DNA of 64,000 bases from Prunus persica (taxonomy: Eukaryota > Streptophyta > Magnoliopsida > Rosales > Rosaceae), in NCBI RefSeq assembly GCF_000346465.2, contig NC_034010.1, positions 22,114,981-22,178,980 on the forward strand, written 5' to 3'. A program made the translations under genes and the position numbers. Positions 25,344-36,244 of this stretch are shown here, one piece after another. The notes below the pieces were generated by a model. That model had not been told where the DNA came from. It searched no databases and was given only the letters and a program-made list of their open reading frames with translations. Each line of letters starts with the position of its first letter. Position 1 is the stretch's first letter.

Positions 25344-25690
25344 GGAACTGCAGGTTCCCTTTTTGAATATAGTGACGGTTTACCCAAAATGGTTAATATT
25401 TATGTATACATCAATATTCATGTATACGGCACTATTCATGTGTACAGTACATTTGCCAGTACAGTTATCATCCATGTGTACGGCATTATGAACCAATACG
25501 GTACTGTTACATCATTAAGGAACCCCAGGTCCTTATTTACATGTCAAGGATCAAGGACCTTCAAGTCCAATCACATGTTTACAAATATAGTGCCGGAGAG
25601 AGTGCCAGCTCTCATATTAACATCATCATCAAGGATCTTCAAGTCCTGATGTAATTGTATGATGAGGATCAAGGAACTTCTGGTCCTGAT
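25344..25690 (+). repeat. Cluster of short-loop palindromes
   Basis: Small inverted repeats with 5-8-nt loops recur here: GGAAC-tgcag-GTTCC at 25344-25358, AAGGA..TCCTT at 25517-25534, GGAC-cttcaa-GTCC at 25555-25568. Related but weaker copies follow near 25635 and 25675. They share an AAGGA..TCCT theme and look like diverged members of one repeat. Confidence 0.6.
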
Positions 25691-25761
25691 CTGCATACTG
25701 TAAAAACTCATCATACAACACATTTAATCCATAAAATAAATTACTGGTAAATAAATTACTG

Positions 25762-26335
25762 GTATGGACGATAAACCCGCACCATACTTTAAATAAAAGG
25801 AAATATAAAGTATGAGGGTTAATTCCACATCATACTTTTAATAAAAGTAAATGTGCAGTAAAGTAAATTCATAAGGTATGAGGGTTAATTCCTCATCATA
25901 CTTTAAGTAAAAGTAAATGATAAAATAAATTACTTGCTATATGGACGTTAATTCCGCACCATATATTAAATAAAATTAAATGTGCGGTAAAGTAAATTCA
26001 TAAAGTATGAGGGTTAATTCCACATCATATTTTAAGTAAAAGTAAATTTACGATAAAGTAAACATGTTTGTATGGGCACTAATTCTGCTTCATACATTTA
26101 AATAAAAGTAAAGGCGTGGACGATAAACCCGCACCACCCTTTTAAATAAATAATGTTGTATGGGTAATAAACCTACACCATACAGTAAATAAAATAAATG
26201 TGTTGTAAAGTAAATTCATAAAGTATGAGGGTCAATTCCACATCATACTTTAAGTAAAAATAAATTTGCGATAAAGTAAAGGCAATTATTTGTGGGTTCA
26301 TATCAACACCACAATCAAATAATATAATATTATAT
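25762..26335 (+). repeat. Array of ten stem-loop units with variable stems and a constant loop length
   Basis: Left/right stem arms, + strand: GTATGG/CCATAC (25762), AAAGTATGA/TCATACTTT (25807), GTATGA/TCATAC (25876), TATATGG/CCATATA (25938), AAAGTATGA/TCATATTTT (26002), TGTATGG/TCATACA (26069), GTGG/CCAC (26116), TGTATGG/CCATACA (26157), AAAGTATGA/TCATACTTT (26220), TTGTGG/CCACAA (26290). Loops are 14 nt in the first nine units and 13 nt in the last. Spacers between units are A-rich, of the AAATAAAAGTAAA type. Units are spaced about 40-70 bp apart. It is not CRISPR: spacers are not unique and the host is a plant. Confidence 0.85.
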
Positions 26336-26996
26336 TAAATTATTTTATAAAGTGGAAGTCATAATTACCCCGACCGAAGTGCACGTTAAGATTCCAAAGG
26401 CAAGAGACCAAGTGGGTGGCTTTTATTTATTTATTTATTTTTTAATTGTTTATCCGACCCCAGCCAATTGTTGTTTACACTTACCATTTTGGAAAGCAAA
26501 CCCACGGCCCACTTGCAATTCTTTATCATGTTTTGTGGGTGCTGCTGGGAATCTCATCATTTCGGTGGGTGCTCTGAACTTTTCTCTCTATGTCCACTGT
26601 CTCTGAGAGCATCTAATACATTCTCAATGACAAAAATTGGTTTTCTGGGATGCACTCATATTGCCAAACCCACGCATCCCTCAAAGTCACATGTACTCTG
26701 AGTCAGGGTATGTGTCGGGGAAGAAGCTTGAGACCAGGGTCATCGGACCCGGGCTGGCTCTAGATCTGCCGCTGAAAAGGGACTCAGCAACAAGCTCAAC
26801 AACATCAATGGCGGCGAGATCGGAACGAAGAGCAGAGATGCCGAGATTGAGGCAGCGAGTGAGGAGTTGTTTGGCCTGTCCCTAACGCTCCAGAGCAACA
26901 AATTTTTTTTTCACAGCTGCCTTTCGAAGACCATCGTCTACTTCCTGAACTTCCAACTATCGCCACCACCACCAGCAGCTCAAAACGCAGCGTTTC

Positions 26997-27305
26997 ATGG
27001 AAGCTCCAACTCCGCCTTCGCCTACAGAGCTCGACGCGGCGGAGAGGATTATTCTTCTGTGGGACTCGACGGCCTCTGAAGAAGCCAGGGAACGAATGAT
27101 ATTCGAAGGCCACCGCGACGAAGTCGATCGCTACTTGCAGGCCGTTGATGAAATCCAACGCTCCATGTCCTCCGCCTCCCTCGTCTCCGTCGACGACCAG
27201 ACCAAGCTTAACTCTGCCATCCAGATCGCCATGGCGAGGCTCGAGGACGAGTTCCGCAACATCCTCCTCAACCACACCTCTCCCATCGAGCCTGACTCGC
27301 TCACC
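26997..27305 (+). pseudogene. Captured 5' fragment of an EXO70 exocyst gene
   Basis: 103 codons from an ATG match the N-terminus of plant EXO70 proteins: ELDAAERIILLWDSTASEEA, RERMIFEGHRDEVDRYLQAV, DEIQRSM, SAIQIAMARLEDEFRNILLN, HTSPIEPDSLT. The similarity stops abruptly after DSLT and the next 140 bp are not recognisable as EXO70. It lies inside the LTR element, antisense to it, and is more GC-rich than the surrounding interior. The full EXO70 family protein is several hundred residues longer, so this is a gene fragment. It looks most like the EXO70D group, from memory. GC-rich flanks at about 26700-26996 and 27306-27640 may belong to the same captured piece. Confidence 0.85.
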
Positions 27306-28029
27306 TGTCGCAGGGTCTGGGCAGCGCCTCCACGTTCTGCTTCACGAAGAGACGGCCGCGACCATCCCCGATGGAGAAGGCGGAGCCCACCAAGGCATCC
27401 ATTCAACAGAGGTTGCTGTTCGTTTGTTCGAGAAGTGCAGGCGTGAAGAAGAGGTTGCAGAGGTTGGTCATGCTCAACACCACAACCGCCATGGCTTGCT
27501 CGGCATGTTCGAGGTCTCGAGGCTTGCTGCTCCAGAAACGGGTAGTCGCTGGTTTTTCTCTTTTTTTTTTTTTTTTTTTTTAGGAGATGAGAAAAACCAG
27601 AAGGATGGCTATTATTGTCGAGCACCATCAGCATCATCACAATCTATTGGAACCATATAAATTGGTAGAATCAGCACCAATCTACCAAAATCCTACAGGT
27701 GTTTGAATAAATGCGTGAGAGAGCTAGACTGGTACAGAAAAATTGGGTTTTCCTCGTAGGTCTCCATCTGGAACCAGAGAGACAAACTCGGTGAGTGAGG
27801 TGGCCAAGTAGTTGCAGGGTTGTGGGTGTGATTAGCAAAACAACAAGGGGGAAGAAGATGGAGATAAATTTGCTAAGAACACCCATTTGGTGTTTGTTTT
27901 CTGATTATGGAGTTGAGATTCCTGATAACAGAAGGTTGTGCCTCTGAGACACAAAACAAAGAAGAGACAGAGAGAAGAAACCAGAAGCAGAGAGAAAAAT
28001 CAGAGAATTCAGCTGGTATTTTTAAAAAC

Positions 28030-28047
28030 GAATTCGTGCTGATAACG
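28030..28047 (-). promoter_or_regulatory. Candidate primer-binding site next to the 5' LTR
   Basis: Immediately inside the right LTR the minus strand reads CGTTATCAGCACGAATTC. It is at the right place for a tRNA primer site but does not match the common initiator-Met site (TGGTATCAGAGC), so the primer is unknown and could be an internal tRNA segment. Confidence 0.5.
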
Positions 28048-28206
28048 TGTTATAAATCTATCTGAATTTGGAGAGGAAATTGAGAGAGAGAATGAAGAGA
28101 ATGTTTTGTTCTCTTATTGAATGTTTCTGTCTATCTTTACAAGTAGGAAGGGGAAGTATTTATAGGCATATTTGGGGGGCATTTTGGGAACTCCACTATT
28201 ACAACA
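28048..28206 (-). repeat. Right LTR (5' LTR of the minus-strand element)
   Basis: 159 bp, near-identical to the left LTR and followed by the GAAAA target duplication at 28207-28211. Confidence 0.95.
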
Positions 28207-28211
28207 GAAAA

Positions 28212-29153
28212 AAACTATTTAGTCAAATAGAGTACATAGATCATACATATTTTTTTAATTATATTTTAAAATGTGTTGTAGTCTTTACACACACACACAA
28301 AACATAACTATTTAATCAAATAGACATAACCAGCTAGGGGCCGCCCCTTGTCGGGCTTTTGGTTTAAAAGGGATTGAAATGAGCCCATCCATTGGGCCTG
28401 GCTTAAGTGGGCTTTTTGGGCAGGGCCACTCACGAGCCACCTATTGCCTTCTTCTTTTTTCTTCCTTATATTGCCTTGCCTTATTTCCATTCAAAACATT
28501 TAAGTAAATGTTTTGTCTATTTACTTGAATTTACTTTTATGTTACTCCATTTACTTAAGTTTATAATGTAAATAAGGAAGTACCATCCATTTGGATTCAA
28601 TTAAAAATACCATAAAATCAAATTCACAACAAATCAAAATATGAAAATCTAGTTTTAGTATAAGATACATTTTATACCAATATTGATACCTCAATAAGTT
28701 AATGTATAATTTACACTAAAATCTCATAAAATTGTGTTTGCTTATTTAAGATGTAAGGAATACAAACTGACAAAAATATCATTAAAAACATTAGTATTTC
28801 AAAAGTCTATTTTTCATATTTTATCAAAAATCTGTATATCATACTTGAAAAACGTTTTTTTTTTCTCTAAATTTAACAAAATCCAGTTAAGTCCATTTTA
28901 AAATACTGGATTCGTTCATGATCACCTAATTGTTATGACACAAGTTGAATAATTTTCAATTCGATTGATTTAAGATCTATAAAACTATCACAACACATTG
29001 CATTGCATTGCGGGATGAAAAAGAAAGGAAAAAATGCAAAAGGAAAATGCGAGGGAAGGTAGAGGTAGAGCTAGCTAGACCAGACTATATCAACATAAAG
29101 AGGTGAAAGCAATATATCCATGTATCAATCTAAAATTCAGTATATTAAAAAAC

Positions 29154-29193
<40 letters not shown>

Positions 29194-29373
29194 TGCGGTC
29201 ACGAGTAAAAGAAGCGCGTCACATGTGTTTCATAATATTTAAAAATATTATTATTTTATTTCTCAGCGATGTGAAGGTGAAGGAGGTCTTTTCCGCAACA
29301 GGAGACCCTTTGCTTTGCCTCTCTCTCTCTCTCTCTCTCTCTAAACAACTCTCTCGCGCTCTGAATCTCCCAC

Positions 29374-29405
<32 letters not shown>

Positions 29406-30224
29406 ATCTCGATCGAAAGGAGAACAAGGCAGAAATCAAACCCTAATTTTTCAGTGAATCTGTCTCTCTCGCTCTCTCTCTCTGTCCCTTTCTTTTCATT
29501 TGGATCCCGGTAGTTCCTCCATAATAATACCTTAGGTTTGTAAGATCTTAAAAAAATATATTTTGAAGGCAAAGAAACCCTAGGCTTGTTGCTCATCTGA
29601 TGCTTATACCAACCAAAATTTGAGGATTTTTTTGATAAAAATTTCTTGAATCTACGCAAGGTTCGAGTTTGGATTTGCAGAATAGGTTGATCATACTAGT
29701 ATGTGTATATATTTGTGCTTCGGTGTTTTGAATTGGACAAAGATTGATTAGGGAGAGTTTTGGTAATTTTTGGAATATTGGATGTATTGGATATTGTTCT
29801 AGATTGAGCTGGATCAGAGAATGGATTTGCTCTATTTTAGGGTCTAGTGGCAGTGGCGTAGACTTTTTTTGGGCTGATTTGTATTGCTCGGGAGTTGAGA
29901 AATTGGATTTGGGATTTGGTAATGGGTGATGCCTGAGCTGGGCTTACTAATTTTTTTGCACTGAATTGTATAACTTTGTGTATCAAATTGACTTTCTGGG
30001 TTAGAATTGGTGTAGCAATTAGGCAATTAGTGGATGTATTAAATTGAAGCTTCCTCTGGAGGTAGGAAACCCTTGCGTTGATTTGGATGTTGATATGGTT
30101 TTTGGGCTTTGCCTTTTGAGCTTGGAGTCGTGACTGTTGATTGAAGAGTGGTTGTTTTTACGGTTGGGAGGACACTCTGATTAGCTTGTAGTTGGGATAT
30201 ACTGTTTGCATCGACTATTTGCAG
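28212..30224 (+). other. CBE1 upstream region, 5' UTR and leader intron
   Basis: The first 900 bp are AT-rich spacer. From about 29159 there are GA tracts (29159-29192) and then CT tracts (29321-29343, 29380-29404, 29461-29483), which form the pyrimidine-rich promoter and leader typical of plant genes. The likely leader exon ends CCCG|GTAGTT at 29509, and a leader intron runs to the acceptor TTTGCAG at 30224, one base before AATG. No other gene is seen. Confidence 0.65.
29438..29446 (+). promoter_or_regulatory. Telo-box AAACCCTAA in the CBE1 leader
   Basis: An exact AAACCCTAA lies among CT tracts in the presumed first exon. Telo boxes near start sites are frequent in plant genes of the translation machinery, which fits an eIF4E-binding protein gene. 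Confidence 0.55.
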
Positions 30225-30225
30225 A

Positions 30226-33200
30226 ATGAGCTTAGAGAATGAAGACACACAGTCACCAGATCAGCCTACTGAAACGGATAACGAAATTCAAAAGTAATAA
30301 ATTTGTCTTTGGCACTTCTGGTTTTACTAATTGATGTAGTTCTTCTTGTATATCTATTCATGAATTTTTCATTCCTTTGTCATTGGTGAACTATAACAAT
30401 ATTGTTCCTCTTATGGTCCAGGAAGTCGAAATTGTCATATACGAGAGAATTCCTACTGTCGTTTTGTGAATTAGATATCTGCAAGAAGTTGCCAAGTGGG
30501 TTCGACCAGTCCATTATAAGGTGATATGCCTCTTTTGATTGGTTCGGTTGTTAACTTGTATTTCTTAAGTTATTTTTGTATTATAGATGCCTGGTTATGC
30601 TGTTTGGTTGGTTACTAATACTGCTTTACTCGTATATCATATTAAGCCTTGTTCATTATGTATGACCGTAGTTTAAGTTATTTTCCTTTTTAAATCAGTG
30701 AGTTCGAGGATGCTTTCAAAGATCGGCAAAGGATATCTAGTGGTTTGTCATCACATAGTTTCAGGCGAAATGAGTATGGTTCGTCCCCACCCACGAGAGG
30801 GGATGTAGCTGGTTATTCGCGGGCAATCCCTGGAAGGTGGGAAAGTCGTTCAACCGGACGGAGTGATAAAGATAGTGACTCGCAATCTGATAGGGATTCA
30901 GGTAAAGTTTTAGATTACTCGTATTGGTATTTGATATAGGAATTTTGACATCCAGTTGTGGATTGATATGGATTTCTCTTCTCTGTAGAACTGCAGATGT
31001 ATTTAAAATATGTTCATTTCCTGTCTTGAAACAATCAAGAAATTTATTTCTGATTGAAATATGTTTTGTCTTCATTCTGTGTCATGCTCATTTCAGTGGC
31101 AATATCATCATTTATTCCACCACTGTAGAGCTGATATCAGGCTAGACTATTTCTCTAGAAAAATCAATTCTGAACTGTTGTATTTCTGCCCTGCTGAATT
31201 ACTGTATCGATATACAGATTCTGGAAGGCATTATGGGAAGCGGTCTTGGCAGGTTCCTGAGCATGATGGACTACTCGGAAGTGGTTCCTTTCCAAGACCT
31301 GCTGGGTTTACTGCAGGGATATCAGCACCAAAAGTTCGACCTAATGATACGTACCAGCTAAATAGAACCAACGAGCCATATCACCCTCCCCGCCCGTACA
31401 AGGTAAGCCTTTTACTTATTTGTGGCTCGAACATGTTTTTGTAAACAATTTTCAGAAGCATAATGCCTGCAGTAGTGGATTTAAGTATCCACCACTTTTA
31501 AAATGCTGCTGCATGGTTTTGTCTATGTTTTTCTTTTTGATAAGATAGTTTTTCTCTTTAAGAACAGTATAATGCGAATTAAAAGCCTCCTAGTTATTCT
31601 TTACTAACTTACTATAATTTGTAGGCAGCACCTCACTCACGGAGGGAGATGACTGACTCATTGAATGATGAAACATTTGGTTCGTCTGAGGTTACAAGTG
31701 AGGATAGAGCAGAAGAGGAAAGAAAGAGAAGAGGTATTTGCTCTTGTCATTGAGGTTGCTTGGTAGAAGTAGTGATTTTTACTTTTCTTCTGTTCTTGTT
31801 AGTCTTTCATATGTCTCTAGTATGGGTCAGTAGGTTTTTTATGTCAGTTAATGCAAGTTTGAAATTTGATGAATTTCCTCTCAGCTTCGTTTGAATTGAT
31901 GAGAAAAGAACAGCAGAAAGCATTTCAAGAAAAGCAGAAGCTGAAGCCAGAGAAGAACAAAGGTGATTTTGACTTTGCCACACTGTTGGATGATTCCAAA
32001 GATGAGAAGAGACTTTTGCATAGAAGCAGTGAAATAGAGGAGCCTCTTATACCACCAGCTTCAAATAATGATGCTGAAAAGTCTACTTTTCTCTTGCAAA
32101 CTCCTGCACCCAGACCTCTTGTACCCCCAGGTTTTGCAAGCACAGTCTTGGAAAGAAATCTTGGAGCAAAGTCCTTGAGCCATCCCCATGAAGTGGAGGT
32201 AACCATTGTGCATAACATTATTGGAGGTGGTAATTTCAAGGATTACATAGGTCATGTTATCTATTGAATTAAAATTATGACAATCTTGCTAGAAGGGCCA
32301 AGAGATATTAGGTTGAGGAATGCCGAAGCATTTTGTTGTCACTTGCATGTGATGTTGGGCTAATAGTTGAAAATTTGTCTGTTTTTTTTTTTATTTAGAT
32401 TAATTTTGCTGATCAGTGCATCATGTAGTTTATAGTGCTGATAAATTACCATTTAGTAATGCCAACCCAAGATTGAATCTTCCTAATATTTGCATGTTCC
32501 TTCAGTTGGGTTCTGTTATGAATAGAATATCTGTTGCTTCCTTGTGATAGGTTGGGAGTTCTGAACTTGATGAAAATATTTTGCATGCCAAAAGTAAACT
32601 TGTTTTAAATGGGACTTCTGATAAACAAGTGGAGAAACAATCAGCTGAACAAATGGTGTTGGGCAAGCAGCAACATGGAAGTGCAAGTACTCATGTCTCG
32701 GTTGATAGCATGAGTGAGAAGAATCCAAATTTGTCACCACCCCAAGGTGCCTATAATAAGATCATTGGCATTGATAGTCAAATATACGATACATCGAATA
32801 CATCGCAAGCTTTAGAAGCCTCCAAAAATAGTGAAGTGATTGATCTCAATGCTGAAAAGCTGGCCGGGAATAAGATTGTTGGTGAATCCAATGAAGGTCA
32901 TTCTACATCAATACTGGAAAAGCTCTTTAGCAGTGCTGGAGCATTAAATGGTGTTGGTTCCTCTAAGATAAGTGAGGTAATTGTGGTGTCCAATGGTGTT
33001 TCTTTTTGTATTTATAGATTTTCTATAAATACTTGCAAAGATTACTACTCAGGACGAGTTTCAAGTTCACAAAGGTCTTGATTTGTTCTTATTTTTTAGG
33101 ACCATAAAGTCATACCATGATGTGATCCCCCTGAACCCAATATCTATCTTGCATCTGTGCGAGCATTTAACATGCTATTACTGTACTGAGACCTGCTATT

Positions 33201-36200
33201 GATAAGGTCCATCAGAATTATGTTTAGCAAAGAAGTTTTCCATTTAGGCGTTCTTAGGGTCCAATTTAGGTCCAGGTGAGTTTTTTTGTTTTTTAGTTGC
33301 AAGCATCCATCTGCATGTTCTCTTTCACATCACTTTTCCTTGGTTAAGAGCATCCACAATGGGCTCCTTAAACCACCTCCTCAACTAAAATTTAGGGAGG
33401 AATTTAAAAAACCCACCTCCAACCATGCTCTCTATCCAGCTCCTAAAATAGGAGACCTCTAGGAGCTCCTAAATATGAGGAGAGAGAAAGTACTCCTAGT
33501 GATTCCCTATAATTAAATGCTTCTATATTTAATATTATTTTAAGCATTTATGCCAACTATTTTTAATTATTGCTTTTGTGTCTACATTTTATGACTCTTT
33601 AAACTAGAGAGTATGGTTGGAGTTGAAATTTTATAGAGAGCTCCTAAAATAGCTTTCTAGTGTTTTTAGCTAAATTTTAACTAAAAAATAGAGAGCATGA
33701 TTGTGGATGCTCTAAGTGGAAGGGCCCTCACATCACTTTTAACTGTGCAATTCATGGCTTTACATCCATCTGATGCTTATTGGCATATGTGTCAGTGTGT
33801 GTGTTTTTTTCCTCATTTAAATGAAAACAAAATCGTTAGCTTGAATCACGAGTCTCATCTATATCTTTTGTGCTTCTTTAGCATCATGATAGTAAAGCAG
33901 ATGAGACATGGAGCCCTGACACTGTCCAGTCTTCCAAGTTTGCTCATTGGTTTCGCGAAGAAGGTCTGCTTCCATTGATCTTTTGGACTTTAAAGTTCAA
34001 AATGCTTTCCAACATCAATTGTTTATACTTGGAATGGGAGATGTACATTTGAGCTCTAATTAGTTCAATCTTACTGCAGAAAAGAAATCTGGTGATGATC
34101 TCTCATCTGGAAGGCGAAATGACTTACTTTCATTGATCGTTGGTGGTGAAAAAGGTGGACCCCACATTTCTGATGGGGTACATGATCACAGTCTTCCTAC
34201 TTTTTCTTCCCAAAACTCTGAACCGGCAGACAGGCTTTTGACATCAGATTTAGTATCTCCAACAGTTGGTAACACCAAGGAACCATTTAAAAAAAATAAA
34301 CCAGAGGCAGTTTCGGCAGTCCTTACTTGTGAAGACCTTGAACAATCGATTCTGTCTGAAATTAGTGAAAGTGGTCCAAACTTGCAGCCCCCTGTTCAAA
34401 GGTGGGCTTTACCTGGTAAAAAACCCGAGCAGCTGAAAGCTAATGTCGATAATCATGCATCCCAGCACCTACTTTCACTGTTGCAGAAGGGAACAGGCTT
34501 GAAAGATATGGAACCATCCCCTAATCAAGAAACAACATTTTTTGAAAAATTACATGACATTGAAGGAACAACTATTGGCAGTGCAGTTCACAGTTCAAAA
34601 GAGGACAATGCTGAAAATGCTTCTGATTCAGGGAAGAGTCTTACTCTTGAAACACTCTTTGGAACTGCTTTTATGAAAGAGTTACAATCAGTTGGAGCTC
34701 CGGTTTCTGTTAAAAGGGGCCCAATTGGGTCTGCAAGGGTAGATGTTGTGGAGCCTCAGGGGTTACCTTTTCCCGTGATAGATAACAGTCTTCTTCCATC
34801 TGCAACTGAAATTGGACCGAACACAACTAGCCATAGTAGTAATGACTCGACAGCACATAGAAGGAAGCAAACAAAATCAGATAAGATTGAAGAGCGGTTG
34901 CTAGGCTTTGACAATCCTCAAATTGAACTAGGTTCATCACAGGTTGGAACGGACTTGGGGTCTAAGATTGGTGTCTTTGATGGGCCTGCTGATTTTCGAC
35001 TTCCTGAAGAGGATAGCTTGATTACAGTCAGTGAACCATTGAACATCCAAAATTTTATGTCTTCTGGGAATCTAGTGAAAAACAAATTGTTCTCCTCCCC
35101 AAACACACAAGTTGACATTGCTGAAAAATTGGCAGCTATGAATTCGGCCTTTAAAGATGAAAGGAGTATCATGGTAAGCCAAGAAGGTCCGCCTTTTCTT
35201 CGTGGTCCTTATGATATGAGAGAGCCTGATCTCCCATATCAGAACCTTCATGTTCAGCCATCTTCTCAACAGCTCCATCATCCTCAGTTGAATCATGGGG
35301 GGTCCTTGTTCCATCAATTAGATTCTCATCCGGCTAATATCAATTCTCAGATGAATTTTATGGCGCCAGAGGGCATTATCCGAAGTGATCCTCCACCAAA
35401 CCATCAATTTCATGCAAATATGGTTCGTCCACCTTTTCATCATGCAAACGCTGGGCAATCTGGGTTTGATGCTCATGCCCATCACCCTATGTTGCAACAG
35501 ATGCACCTACCAGGCAACTTTCCTCCACCTCACCTGCTACAAGGATTATCCAATGCTCAACCCCTGCCTCCTCATCCCAACCGGGGTGCACCTCTTCCTG
35601 CTCATCCAAGCAGTCAGGTGAATAGTTTTATGCAAGAAATGAACCCAATGCCAGGTTTTCCTTATGGTCCCCGGCAGCCCAACTTTGGTGGTCATGGAAT
35701 GCCGTCGCCCGGTAAAGCACTTCTCTTTGCATCTGTTGTTAGTACTTCTGGTTGATTTTATTGCGTCTGCATGATACTCTGAATTTTTATGCGAATGCAT
35801 CCATTAAGTGGTTTGTGACAGATATTGTGCACATTTACTTGTATTTCTCCTCTCAAAGGCCAAAGTTTCTGACAATATATTTCTTGCCCTTTCATATTCA
35901 GCCTTCTTAAACCTCCAAAAATTGCATAAGTAAATTTTCTTGTTTTCTTCTATATAGTTCAACATCGATTGAAATCTTCTTTCCTTTGCTGGAATTTCAG
36001 TTTTATGCTTTATAAACATTGAACAGGCTATACTATATTTTGGAAATTGCATGTGGTATATACTGACGTTCTTTAAAATTCAGCTCCTGATGTTGCTGGT
36101 GGAAGCAACCATCCAGAGGTACTCCAAAGGCTCATGGAGATGGACTTAAGGTCAAATTCGAAACAGATTCGCCCATTTGCTGCTGGTGGACATACCCAAG

Positions 36201-36244
36201 GGATGTACGGACATGAACTTGATATGGGTTTCGGGTATAGGTAG
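30226..36244 (+). CDS. CBE1: CBE1-type eIF4E-binding protein (At4g01290 homologue), 10 coding exons
   Basis: Large, mostly disordered protein of the 4E-T-like CBE1 family, which binds the cap-binding protein eIF4E in the cytoplasm. Exons (+): 30226-30293, 30422-30520, 30699-30901, 31218-31402, 31625-31733, 31885-32198, 32551-32976, 33882-33963, 34080-35711, 36084-36244. They join to 3279 nt, 1092 codons plus TAG. Seen: the eIF4E-binding motif Y-x4-L-phi as YTREFLL (29-35), followed by SFCELDICKKLPSGFD. Then come an Arg/Ser/Asp-rich stretch (GRSDKDSDSQSDRDSDSG), an acidic-basic helix (EDRAEEERKRRASFELMRKE), SKFAHWFREEEKKSGDD, RRNDLLSLIVGG, and a His/Pro/Gln-rich C-terminal third ending GHELDMGFGYR. 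The start follows a leader intron. All joints preserve frame. Intron 8 holds a MITE. Identification is from motif and overall match recalled for At4g01290. Confidence 0.92.
33348..33712. mobile_element. Tourist-like MITE in CBE1 intron 8
   Basis: 365 bp with perfect terminal inverted repeats GAGCATCCACAAT / ATTGTGGATGCTC, flanked by TAA on both sides (33345-33347 and 33713-33715). A TAA target duplication and short length are typical of PIF/Harbinger-derived MITEs. It has no coding capacity. It lies 170 bp upstream of the exon 9 start. Confidence 0.85.

Larger units (their letters stand above)
20820..28206 (-). mobile_element. Non-autonomous copia-type LTR retroelement (LARD-like), 7387 bp
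   Basis: Seen: 159-161-bp direct LTRs with TG...CA ends and a GAAAA target duplication. On the minus strand the order is LTR (28206-28048), candidate primer site (from 28047), interior, polypurine tract CCAAGAGGGAG (20991-20981), LTR (20980-20820). The orientation is therefore minus. Upstream of the tract lies the GTTTTTAACGAGACA-type motif that I associate with copia 3' ends. No gag, protease, integrase or reverse transcriptase was found in any frame, so it must be mobilised by a helper. The LTRs differ by one substitution and one GA indel, which implies a recent insertion. The interior carries an antisense ORF, duplicated blocks, a stem-loop array and a host EXO70 fragment (separate entries). 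An older nested composite is possible, but the matching target duplication supports a single insertion. Confidence 0.92.

Noticed and set aside
25762..26335. Regularly spaced repeats resembling a CRISPR array
   Set aside because: Spacers are similar to each other, the repeats themselves vary in the stem, the host is a plant, and the array lies inside an LTR element.
26805..27275. 156-aa minus-strand frame, and 27131-27640, within the element
   Set aside because: These are antisense shadows of the GC-rich EXO70 fragment; the forward frame matches a real family and these do not.
29103..29659. Frames of 136 and 146 codons upstream of CBE1
   Set aside because: They are translations of CT/GA microsatellites (Ser-Leu or Glu-Arg repeats) in the leader region.
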